Shown: one piece after another, positions 1-7,131 of the stretch | Position numbering within the stretch: position 1 is the stretch's first letter | Layout of the letters: each line of letters starts with the position of its first letter | Source of the DNA: an uncultured Collinsella sp. | GTDB lineage: Bacteria > Actinomycetota > Coriobacteriia > Coriobacteriales > Coriobacteriaceae | Direction: 5' to 3' | Assembly (NCBI GenBank): GCA_902489295.1 | Contig: CABTZM010000005.1 | Span: forward strand, 1 to 24,830 | Length of the DNA: 24,830 nucleotides | Made by a program: the position numbers and the translations under genes | The notes under the pieces: generated by a model | Told to the model about the DNA's origin: nothing | What the model saw: only the letters and a program-made list of their open reading frames with translations | Databases searched by the model: none

Positions 1-380
1 CCTTTGTCCCCGCCGATCCGTACACGAGTGCCGACCTTAACTGGCGCGATAAGCAGAGCCGCAGCACGCTCGAGGCCTCCGACCCCTCCTGCCGCCCCAC
101 CATAACCTCCAGGGTCGAGCATATCGAAGACTACGACACCGTCTTTTTGGGATTCCCCATCTGGTGGTACGTGGCACCGGCGATTATCAACACGTTCCTT
201 GAGTCTTACGACTTAGCAGGCAAAACAATCGTCTTGTTTGCTACCTCGGGCGGAAGCGGAATGGGCAAGACGGCGTCGGTCCTCAGGCCATGCGCACCAA
301 ATGCAAAGATCGTCGACGGCGGCATTCTCAACAACAAAAGCGATGCCGAACTCAAGAACTTCGCAGCAAGGTACCTCTAA
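1..380 (+). CDS. Flavodoxin family protein, C-terminal part (gene cut by window start)
   Basis: The open frame runs from base 3 to the TAA at 378-380 and is open at the left edge, so only about 125 C-terminal residues are present. The segment YDTVFLGFPIWWYVAPAIIN is the classical flavodoxin core in which an FMN-contacting loop follows the third strand. A later strand, KTIVLFATSGGSGMGK, provides the second FMN loop with its Ser/Gly-rich turn. The protein would be a soluble FMN electron carrier or a flavodoxin-like oxidoreductase of the short Flavodoxin_4 type. A cupin gene follows 36 bases later on the same strand, which suggests one transcript. The upstream start, promoter and phosphate-binding loop lie outside the window. 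Family assignment is firm; the partner enzyme is unknown. Confidence 0.85.
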   Translation, partial: FVPADPYTSADLNWRDKQSRSTLEASDPSCRPTITSRVEHIEDYDTVFLGFPIWWYVAPAIINTFLESYDLAGKTIVLFATSGGSGMGKTASVLRPCAPNAKIVDGGILNNKSDAELKNFAARYL

Positions 381-416
381 CGTAGCAAAGTAAAACAAAT
401 GAACGAAGGGAAGACC

Positions 417-860
417 ATGACTAACAAAATAGAAGGCGCAGCATCCGAGCTCCACGGCGGGATGTTTGGCCTCGGCGAGCCCAACGACGCCTATGCACCG
501 TACTTTATCGGCCAGAGCTATCTCAACGCGCTGACCGCCCCAGGCGATTACCTGCCCATCCACAACGTCACCTTTGAGCCGGGCTGCCGCAACAACTGGC
601 ACATCCACCACGCGAGCAAGGGCGGCGGACAGGTGCTGATCTGCGTCGATGGCGAGGGTTGGTACCAGGAAGAGGGCAAGCCCGCGCAGCGCCTGCACCC
701 CGGCGATATCGTCGAGATTCCCGCCAACGTCAAGCACTGGCACGGCGCCACCGCCAACAGCTGGTTCAGCCACCTGGCATTCGGTTTCCCTGGGGAAGAC
801 ACAAGCAACGAGTGGCTCGAGCCCGTGGACGACGAGCAGTACGGCGCACTGGAGGTCTAA
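417..860 (+). CDS. Small single-domain cupin protein
   Basis: This encodes 147 residues of a single beta-barrel cupin. Cupin motif 1 is seen around residues 57-82: His62 and His64 in WHIHH, then Gln72 in place of the usual Glu, and a Gly-rich turn. Motif 2 follows at residues 96-110 (PGDIVEIPANVKHWHGA), giving His107 as a further metal ligand. The set His, His, Gln, His is typical of metal-binding cupins of the carboxymuconolactone-decarboxylase-associated or mandelonitrile-lyase-like group. I prefer ATG 417 to the in-frame ATG at 399, because the purine-rich AAGGGAAG at 406-413 lies at ribosome-binding distance of 417 and would be inside the longer form. It follows a flavodoxin gene on the same strand. 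The substrate cannot be told from sequence. Confidence 0.85.
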   Translation: MTNKIEGAASELHGGMFGLGEPNDAYAPYFIGQSYLNALTAPGDYLPIHNVTFEPGCRNNWHIHHASKGGGQVLICVDGEGWYQEEGKPAQRLHPGDIVEIPANVKHWHGATANSWFSHLAFGFPGEDTSNEWLEPVDDEQYGALEV

Positions 861-927
861 GCCCGCGGTCTGTCCAAAAGAAACGCGGCCACCCGGCACC
901 AGCCACCCTTCCAACCGCACCTCGCGC

Positions 928-1115
928 ATCGAAGGTGAATACTTTTCCCGAGAAGTGAACGAGTGAAATCGGACCCCCGAAGCATCGACACTTTTCGAAG
1001 GCCATTTCCTGCGGTTTTGTCGCTCAAATCCTGCGGTTTTGGCGTCGAAAAATGCGGATGCTCTGGGGGTCCAAATTAGGTCGTTCACTTCTCGGGAAAA
1101 GTATTCACCTTTGAT
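928..1115. repeat. Long imperfect hairpin element (possible MITE or structured RNA)
   Basis: Bases 932-962 are the exact reverse complement of 1081-1111 (31 bp), and the match extends to 928/1115 with one mismatch. Inside these arms a second, degenerate layer pairs 963-998 with 1045-1080 (about 26 of 36 positions). The remaining loop of about 46 bases holds a direct repeat: the 13-mer TCCTGCGGTTTTG occurs at 1007 and again at 1029, 22 bases apart. There is no credible coding frame and no obvious target-site duplication. The element fills most of the gap between the cupin and the ABC gene. It may be a non-autonomous mobile element or a folded transcript. Confidence 0.8.
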
Positions 1116-1131
1116 TTCGCGAGCCACCCAA

Positions 1132-1159
1132 TGCGACAAAGGACTCTCCCTTTGTCACA
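1132..1159. repeat. Imperfect palindrome abutting the 3' end of the ABC gene
   Basis: TGCGACAAAGGA and TCCCTTTGTCACA form an inverted repeat directly before the minus-strand stop codon at 1160-1162. A near-perfect version lies at 10986-11018, also just downstream of a minus-strand gene. It could act as a 3' hairpin or terminator for the ABC gene, although no long T-run follows. Confidence 0.55.
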
Positions 1160-4100
1160 CTATTCGGAGCGCAGGGCCTCCACGGGGTCCTTCTTGGACG
1201 CGCTGCGAGCCGGCAGCAGGCCGGCAACGACCGTCAGCAGCACCGAAATCGCGATAAGCACCAGCGCGTCTTGAACGGGCAGACTCATTAAATTGGGAAC
1301 CTGCTTGTTCGCAAGCGCCCAAGCATTGATTGGGAAGCTCACGAGCACTACCACGACAATGGCAAAGACGCCAGCGATAAGGCCTTCGATAAACGTCTCG
1401 GCGTTAAACACATTGGCCACGTTGCGCTTCGACGCGCCAATTGCGCGCAGGATGCCGATCTCCTTTTTACGCTCCAGCACGCTGATGTAGGTGATGATGC
1501 CGATCATGATGGAGCTCACCACCAGGCTGATGCTTACAAACGCGATAAGCACCAAGCTGATGGTATTCACGATGTCGGTCACCGAACCCATGATGATGCC
1601 CATATAGTCGGTATACGAGATCGCCCGTTCATCGTGGCCGGCAGCCTTGACCTGCTTGTTATACGTATCGATATGGTCGAGCACGCGCTCCTTGGCCTCA
1701 AAGTCGCGCGGGAAAATCTTGACCGAGATGGGGTCGGCTTCATCCGCATAACCCAGCGTGGCCAGGTTGTTGTCGTAGGTGAGCTGCGAGGCCCTAGCGT
1801 AGCTCATCATGAGCGAGCTCAGGTCCTCGGCATCCATGTTGAAGTGGATAGCACGGGCAAAGGCGCTCGCATCCACGTGCATGGCGCTCGCCAGATTGGC
1901 AAAACTCGACGACATCTGCGCGGCCATCTGGTCCATAAGCCCCGCCGCGCCCGCCTTGAGCTGGGACGACACCGTCGTTGCGATTCTGTCGCTGAGCAAT
2001 TGCATCACTTGGTCCATTGCCTGCTGCAAATAGGGTGCGAGCTGCTTTTGCACATAGTCGGTCATTGCCCGCTGTAGCCGCTCAGCCAGTGCATCTCCGC
2101 CCAGCGCCTTGAGTTGCGCCAGGCATTGCTGCGCCGTAGCATCGTTCTCAAGGTACTCCGAGAACGCAGCAGCGAGCTTCGATGCGTCCTTAAGGTCCTC
2201 GGGCGTCAGGGCCTTAAACTGATCAGACTGCATAAAGCCAACAAACAGCTGGTTGGCAAGCGCACCCACCTGCTGCATCTGCTCGGGTGTGAGCTCCAAG
2301 CCATCGAAAACGCCCGAGAAATCGGGAGCCGGCGCTTTGGCCATGATGTCGCTGAAGTCGATGTCCTTGCCAACGCCCGAAAGATCGATATCCAGGCCCG
2401 ACAAATCGATGCCCGAAAGGTCCATGCCACCGGCCGCACCCGAGAGCGCAGACGTATCGAACGAGAACGCGCTCTTGAGTGCCGCCTCGTCAACGCTGAA
2501 CATGCTGCTCAGGTCCACGCCCTGCTTGGCCTCGCCCTGCAACTCGTCGAACGTTTTACCGGTAAAGACATCCGTCTCGGGATGAGCAAGCTGCTCCTGC
2601 ACAATCTTCGAATCGGCCGCGCGCTCCATAAGCAGGCGAGTCAGTGCATGCGTGTAGGCAATACCTGGAGTCAACGCGCTCGCGTTGGCAGTCTCGTTGG
2701 GCTGCACCACGCCCACAATGCGTACGTCAATACCGTCGGCAACCTTGGCTGCCATAAAGTCGGCGTCACCGGACATATCGGTCCACATACCGGTCTCTTC
2801 GTTTTTGCGATAGGCATCGGCCGGCGACAACACCTTAAACGTCGTAGACAGCGCATCCTCGTAGGTAAAGTCGGCAGCGGTCTCGGGCGTCTCGACCCCG
2901 CCGTCGGCGGTCATGGCACTGTTGACCAGGTCGTTAAGCTCATTGATGTCCAGCGCGCCGATGCTGTAGAGCGTGTAGTCGCCCACCGTGCCGCGGCTCG
3001 AAAGCACCATCACGGCCTCGTTGGCAGACGTGGGCCAATGACCGGCGACGACATCGTATTGGCTGTCGAGCAGGCTCTGGTCGTCGATCATCTCGTTAAA
3101 GACCGAGCTTCCCATGGAGTCCATGCTCGCCATCGCCGCCGAACTCGCTCCGCCGCTCATAGCCTCGGTCATCGCGTTGGGCACCAGGCGCACGGGCTTC
3201 TCGTCACCCTTGCCCGCGCGATACACGACTGGCGTCACGCCGTAGCTGTACTGAATGGCGTTGACCTCTTTATCGATGCCGTCGCCCCCGTCATCGAGCC
3301 ACGCCTTAAAGCTCGTCATATCGTTGGACTTTACGCTCGCGAACATGTCCTTCACGGCCGTGACCACGGGAATCTTATCGGACTTCTCGACCGAATCGCC
3401 CTCACTGTCGGAAGCGCCGCCCGCGTCCTCGCCATCCTCCGCGGTCCCCTGCCCGCCCATCATGGACGACAGGTCGTAATCCTGCTTGGAGATGGTAAGC
3501 GGATAGCTCGAGAGCGTATCCTCCTCGACCTTTTTGATGTAGTTGTTCACACCGTTTGAGAGCGCCAGAATCGCCGCGATGCCGATAATGCCAATCGAGC
3601 CCGCAAAGGCCGTCATGGCCGTACGGCCTTTCTTGGTCATGAGGTTGCGTGCCGAAAGCCCCAGAGCTGTCATAAAGCTCATCGAGGTTTTGCGCGTGGG
3701 CTTGGCTTCGCGACGCGTGGCATCGGCAACATCAAAGGGGTCAGAATCGTCGGTGATCTTACCGTCCGCAAGGTTGACGATGCGCGTGGCATACTGGTAC
3801 GCCAGCTCGGGATTGTGCGTGACCATGATGACCAGACGGTCGCGCGCGACCTCCTTGAGCAAGTCCATGACCTGCACGGACGTCGTTGAGTCCAAAGCGC
3901 CGGTCGGCTCATCGGCCAGCACGATCTCGGGGTCGTTGATTAGGGCACGGGCAATAGCCACGCGCTGCATCTGTCCGCCCGAAAGCTGGCTCGGGCGCTT
4001 GTTCACATGCTCGCCCAGACCGACTGCCTCGAGCGCCTCACGTGCACGCTTACGGCGCTCAGCATGGCCAACGCCCGTGAGCGTGAGCGCCAGCTCCACG

Positions 4101-4408
4101 TTTTCCAAGATGGTCTGATGCGGAATAAGGTTATAGCTCTGGAATACAAAGCCGATGCGGTTGTTGCGGTAGGCATCCCAATCGCGGTCGCGGAAGTCCT
4201 TGGTCGAAATACCGTCGATCAGCAGATCGCCGGAATCGAAATGGTCCAGACCGCCAATGACGTTGAGCATCGTAGTTTTGCCCGAGCCCGAAGGGCCCAG
4301 GATGGCCACAAACTCGTTATCGCGAAAAGCTAGGCTCACGTTGTCGAGCGCCACCTGCGTAAACGACTGCGTGACATACCTCTTGCAAATATCTTTGAGC
4401 TCCAGCAT
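1160..4408 (-). CDS. MacB-type ABC transporter, fused ATPase and FtsX-like permease with giant extracellular domain
   Basis: The gene encodes 1082 residues. The N-terminal 230 residues are a LolD/MacB-type ATPase: Walker A GPSGSGKTT at 38-46, a Q-loop in FVFQSYN, the signature LSGGQMQR, and Walker B VLADEPTGALD. A first membrane helix follows at about 260-285. About 600 mostly hydrophilic residues then precede three helices at the C-terminus, with the FtsX-type ERKKEIGILRAIGAS stretch and the final DPVEALRSE. A normal MacB is near 650 residues, so the outer domain is unusually large. It contains short DLSG repeats. ATG 4408 is preferred over TTG 4417 because GGAGAGG sits 9 bases before it. 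MacB-class proteins usually act mechanically on exported peptides, lipoproteins or drugs; the substrate here is unknown. Confidence 0.9.
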   Translation of the reverse strand: MLELKDICKRYVTQSFTQVALDNVSLAFRDNEFVAILGPSGSGKTTMLNVIGGLDHFDSGDLLIDGISTKDFRDRDWDAYRNNRIGFVFQSYNLIPHQTILENVELALTLTGVGHAERRKRAREALEAVGLGEHVNKRPSQLSGGQMQRVAIARALINDPEIVLADEPTGALDSTTSVQVMDLLKEVARDRLVIMVTHNPELAYQYATRIVNLADGKITDDSDPFDVADATRREAKPTRKTSMSFMTALGLSARNLMTKKGRTAMTAFAGSIGIIGIAAILALSNGVNNYIKKVEEDTLSSYPLTISKQDYDLSSMMGGQGTAEDGEDAGGASDSEGDSVEKSDKIPVVTAVKDMFASVKSNDMTSFKAWLDDGGDGIDKEVNAIQYSYGVTPVVYRAGKGDEKPVRLVPNAMTEAMSGGASSAAMASMDSMGSSVFNEMIDDQSLLDSQYDVVAGHWPTSANEAVMVLSSRGTVGDYTLYSIGALDINELNDLVNSAMTADGGVETPETAADFTYEDALSTTFKVLSPADAYRKNEETGMWTDMSGDADFMAAKVADGIDVRIVGVVQPNETANASALTPGIAYTHALTRLLMERAADSKIVQEQLAHPETDVFTGKTFDELQGEAKQGVDLSSMFSVDEAALKSAFSFDTSALSGAAGGMDLSGIDLSGLDIDLSGVGKDIDFSDIMAKAPAPDFSGVFDGLELTPEQMQQVGALANQLFVGFMQSDQFKALTPEDLKDASKLAAAFSEYLENDATAQQCLAQLKALGGDALAERLQRAMTDYVQKQLAPYLQQAMDQVMQLLSDRIATTVSSQLKAGAAGLMDQMAAQMSSSFANLASAMHVDASAFARAIHFNMDAEDLSSLMMSYARASQLTYDNNLATLGYADEADPISVKIFPRDFEAKERVLDHIDTYNKQVKAAGHDERAISYTDYMGIIMGSVTDIVNTISLVLIAFVSISLVVSSIMIGIITYISVLERKKEIGILRAIGASKRNVANVFNAETFIEGLIAGVFAIVVVVLVSFPINAWALANKQVPNLMSLPVQDALVLIAISVLLTVVAGLLPARSASKKDPVEALRSE

Positions 4409-4444
4409 GGACGGCAACCTCTCCCGCGCGGGCGCACTCGCCCG

Positions 4445-4549
4445 CTCTCCCCCGCCGTTCGTATTCGACGCGTTTGTCCTACTCTATTCCCATTTTTTGC
4501 CGACACCAGTGAGGAATGTAACGAACCGCGCCAAAAAACGAACGGGACG
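4445..4549. repeat. Dispersed 105-bp inverted-repeat element, copy A
   Basis: This stretch matches 10842-10946 over 105 bases in the same orientation, with about 5 substitutions clustered in the centre and no gaps. It is itself an imperfect palindrome: CCGTTCGT at 4455-4462 pairs with ACGAACGG at 4538-4545, and ATTCC at 4486-4490 pairs with GGAAT at 4513-4517. Loosely complementary sequence lies between. The central loop of 22 bases contains a T-run. It ends 36 bases before the ABC start codon, so it may also carry that gene's promoter or leader. It has the form of a small non-autonomous repeat. Confidence 0.8.
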
Positions 4550-4593
4550 CGGCAAAGGGGCGGTCCCTTCGCTTTGGATGCCGAACACAAAAA

Positions 4594-4617
4594 GGGCATC
4601 GACGTAAGTCGATGCCC
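4594..4617 (-). terminator. Rho-independent terminator of the deiminase/carbamoyltransferase/MFS operon
   Basis: GGGCATCGAC (4594-4603) pairs perfectly with GTCGATGCCC (4608-4617) around a 4-base loop. On the minus strand the stem is followed at once by TTTTTGTG. It lies about 50 bases past the MFS stop codon. Confidence 0.85.
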
Positions 4618-4668
4618 CAAATAGGACATGCGGTATGCCCTGTCAACCATGCCTAAAACGAACTTAGC

Positions 4669-5934
4669 TTATTCGTCCCAGGAAAGGTTCTTTCCGGTCT
4701 TCTTGGCAAGCAGCAAGAACAGACCGATGATGACGTTGCATGCGATGCAGAAGATGAAGACACCCTGGAAAGAGCCGGCAAGCTCATAGACCTTCATCAT
4801 AACGGGCATGCCGAAGGCGCCGACGATATAGCCCACGGAGCAAATCAGCGCGAAGATGCGACCGAAATCACGGGAGCCAAAGACATCCATGACCAAAACG
4901 GTCAGAGCGGTGCCGGCGATGACATACATGACGTCGTTTACGCCTGCGGCAAGAATGCTGAGCGTCGAGTTGCCGCTGCTCATCATGAGCATGACAAAGG
5001 AGAGGATGGAGACGGCAAGCCAACCCAGAATGGCCTTCGTGCTGCCGAACTTATCGCAAGTGGTACCGACGATCGGGTTAAGGAACAGGTCGAAGAGCGA
5101 TGCGGCGGAAACCATAAAGCCGCCCACCATGGGGTTAAAACCAACCTCGGAAGCATACGTGGGGAAGAGCTGGTTCATGCAGCAGGTGAGCTGAACGAGG
5201 CAAAGGAAGCCGATGCAAAAGAAGAAAGCAGGCGACTTGATAGCGCGCGCATAGCTAACGCCGCGGGCGCTTTCCTCGGTCGTCTCCTCGATCTCAGCGG
5301 TCGTCTCGCCTTCGACATAACCGTAGGGCAGCATGCCCTTGTCCTGAGGCTTGTAGCGAATGATCAGGATGGAGGCGGGAAGAATCAGCACGGCGGAGAC
5401 GCCAGCGAGTACCAGATAACCAGTCCTCCAACCGGCGGCCTCAATAACAGAGGTGATGACAGGACTCATGATGAGCATGTAAATCGAATTTACAGCCCAA
5501 GCGAGGCCAATTGCCAGGCCACCGGATTTTTTGAACCACTGGTCGATAACATCGGACATGGCAACGCCGGTGGTGAAGGCGAAGCAAACGCCAATCAGGG
5601 CGCCAGCGGCGATGAACATCCAGACTTCGGTGTAGAAGGCCATGCCTGCGCCGGCGGCGAGCAGGATAAGCTCGACGACGGGGAGCCAAACCTTGCCAAC
5701 AACCTTGGGGATGAGTTTTCCGACAAACGGAAGCGCCGCCGCAAGACCAATGAGCGTCGCGGTGAAGTAATACGAGAAGATGGAGTAGTCAAACCCGAAT
5801 TCCTCGCACACGGGCGCGACGAAGGAACCGGCGATTACGCTATAGGATCCGGTCGTGCCAGCAGACATGAGGCCGAGCGCGATTACGAGAACCCATGCGT
5901 AGACCTTGCTGCTCTTTAACTTTGCATTTTCCAT
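4669..5934 (-). CDS. MFS transporter (OFA/monocarboxylate-like), third gene of the operon
   Basis: The gene encodes 421 residues with about twelve hydrophobic segments. The first six-helix half is followed by a hydrophilic central loop near residues 215-240 rich in Glu and Thr, then the second half. A stretch like WFKKSGGLAIGLAWAVNS after the fourth helix resembles the OFA (oxalate/formate antiporter-like) branch of MFS. ATG 5934 is chosen because AGGAG lies 8 bases upstream; the longer frame from 5967 would run back over the upstream gene. It starts 11 bases past the carbamoyltransferase stop, so the genes are cotranscribed. By context it should import the substrate or exchange it for the product. 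A frameshifted paralogue lies at 9311-10589. The transported compound is not identifiable from sequence. Confidence 0.88.
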   Translation of the reverse strand: MENAKLKSSKVYAWVLVIALGLMSAGTTGSYSVIAGSFVAPVCEEFGFDYSIFSYYFTATLIGLAAALPFVGKLIPKVVGKVWLPVVELILLAAGAGMAFYTEVWMFIAAGALIGVCFAFTTGVAMSDVIDQWFKKSGGLAIGLAWAVNSIYMLIMSPVITSVIEAAGWRTGYLVLAGVSAVLILPASILIIRYKPQDKGMLPYGYVEGETTAEIEETTEESARGVSYARAIKSPAFFFCIGFLCLVQLTCCMNQLFPTYASEVGFNPMVGGFMVSAASLFDLFLNPIVGTTCDKFGSTKAILGWLAVSILSFVMLMMSSGNSTLSILAAGVNDVMYVIAGTALTVLVMDVFGSRDFGRIFALICSVGYIVGAFGMPVMMKVYELAGSFQGVFIFCIACNVIIGLFLLLAKKTGKNLSWDE

Positions 5935-5945
5935 TGATGCTGCTC

Positions 5946-7010
5946 CTAGAGACCCAGAAGGGCGCACATAACGGCCTTGATGGTGTGCTGGCGATTCTCC
6001 GCCTCGCGGAAGATGACCGAGGCGTTGGCCTCAAAGCACTCATCGGCAATCTCAAAGCCCTCGGTGATGATCTCGCGGTGCAGGTCGTTCTTGCACTGGT
6101 CGAGGAGCATCTTGCCAACACGGTGATTTGCGTTGTGAACAGAGGGGAGCTCGTGCATGCAGAAGATGTCGGGGTTATTGGTACGCTTGCACAGCTCGCT
6201 GGTGACGCGATAGGGATACAGGGACTCGGCGTCGCCCAGCCAAGAGTTGTAGTCGTCGGGATCAAGGACCTCATCGCCGCACTCGGGGTTAACGTAGCGC
6301 CACTCCTCGGTAACGATGACGTCAACGCCATCCAGGGCATCAAGGTCAGAGGTGATGGTGAAGGTCCTGTTGGGAGCGTACTTGGCGTAGCAGGCCTCGA
6401 CCTCCTCGATCATTTCCTTGCACATCTGGTGGCGGAGGTCATCGGGGCCGATGGCGAGGAAGTCCATGTCGAGCATGGCGCACAGACGGCCATACCACAC
6501 CGGAGCGCCAGCGCAATTGCCAACGAAAGCCATCTTCTTGCCGCGGCTCGTGCGCAGACCGCCCCACTGCTCCTCCATCGTGAGGGCGTCAGCGAGCATC
6601 TGGGTCGGGTGATCACCGAGCGTAAGGGCGTTGATGACCGGAATGTCAACCAGCTCGGCGATGTCATAGAGGAACTGCTCGTCCTTCTGGGCGCGATAGA
6701 CGATGAGGTCGTACATGCCGTTGAAAACGCGCATGGCGTCCTCGATGGTCTCGCAGTCGCCCATGTGGGAGTTGGTCAGATATGTGAAGCCCATGCCCAG
6801 GTCGTTGCAAGAGGTCTCGAACGCGCAGCGAGTGCGGGTCGAGCCCCACTCAAAGTTGGCGAGAACGTTCTTGCCGGGGAAGTAACGCTGGTCGACGCCG
6901 GACTTCTTCTGGGCCTTAAGGTTCCAGGCAAGATCGATGAGGTAGCGGAAATCCTCGGAGGAGAGATCATGGATGTTGAGGTAGTCGCGACCGCGAAGGC
7001 TGTTGTTCAT
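5946..7010 (-). CDS. Carbamoyltransferase of the ornithine/putrescine family with altered HCLP motif
   Basis: The gene encodes 354 residues, normal length for the family. The carbamoyl-phosphate site is intact: STRTR at 57-61 and HPTQ at 134-137. The family C-terminal motif EAENRQHTIKAVM is also present. Two substrate-side features differ from ornithine and putrescine enzymes. The usual HCLP reads HELP (286-289), and the region expected to carry a TDVW-type motif with SMG (ornithine) or YGLYG (putrescine) reads VTEEWRYVN. Beside a deiminase-family gene, the simplest role is phosphorolysis of a carbamoylated amine to amine plus carbamoyl phosphate, as in the agmatine pathway. The changed residues argue that the substrate may be neither ornithine nor putrescine. 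AAAGGA lies 7 bases before ATG 7010. No carbamate kinase gene is in the window. Confidence 0.85.
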   Translation of the reverse strand: MNNSLRGRDYLNIHDLSSEDFRYLIDLAWNLKAQKKSGVDQRYFPGKNVLANFEWGSTRTRCAFETSCNDLGMGFTYLTNSHMGDCETIEDAMRVFNGMYDLIVYRAQKDEQFLYDIAELVDIPVINALTLGDHPTQMLADALTMEEQWGGLRTSRGKKMAFVGNCAGAPVWYGRLCAMLDMDFLAIGPDDLRHQMCKEMIEEVEACYAKYAPNRTFTITSDLDALDGVDVIVTEEWRYVNPECGDEVLDPDDYNSWLGDAESLYPYRVTSELCKRTNNPDIFCMHELPSVHNANHRVGKMLLDQCKNDLHREIITEGFEIADECFEANASVIFREAENRQHTIKAVMCALLGL

Positions 7011-7053
7011 GCCTATTTCCTTTCTATCTACTGATAAATAAACGGTGGATGTG

Positions 7054-7085
7054 CCCCCGAGAGAAGCACGGACAACTCTCGGGGG
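7054..7085 (-). other. Intercistronic hairpin between deiminase and carbamoyltransferase genes
   Basis: CCCCCGAGAG (7054-7063) pairs perfectly with CTCTCGGGGG (7076-7085) around a 12-base loop, inside the 121-base gap of the operon. On the minus strand no continuous T-run follows. It is therefore more likely a partial attenuator or an mRNA stability element than a full terminator. Confidence 0.65.
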
Positions 7086-7131
7086 ACGGCATATGTGGTG
7101 CCTAAGTCAGATAGCGCAGCTTAAGGGCTCG

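Noticed and set aside
921..1123. Outer CTCGCG/CGCGAG as a target-site duplication of the hairpin element
   Set aside because: They are inverted, not direct, so they extend the hairpin instead of marking an insertion.
2114..3559. 481-codon plus-strand frame opposite the ABC gene
   Set aside because: It lies wholly within the strongly supported ABC gene on the other strand, and its His/Arg/Val-rich composition is typical of antisense frames.
4409..4417. TTG 4417 as the ABC gene start
   Set aside because: The ribosome site GGAGAGG would touch the TTG directly; its spacing to ATG 4408 is normal.
4336..4650. Minus-strand frame sharing a peptide (VPFVFWRGSLHSSLV) with one at 10772-10987
   Set aside because: The shared peptide arises only because both frames cross copies of the 105-bp repeat. 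The first frame also crosses the MFS terminator and the ABC ribosome site.
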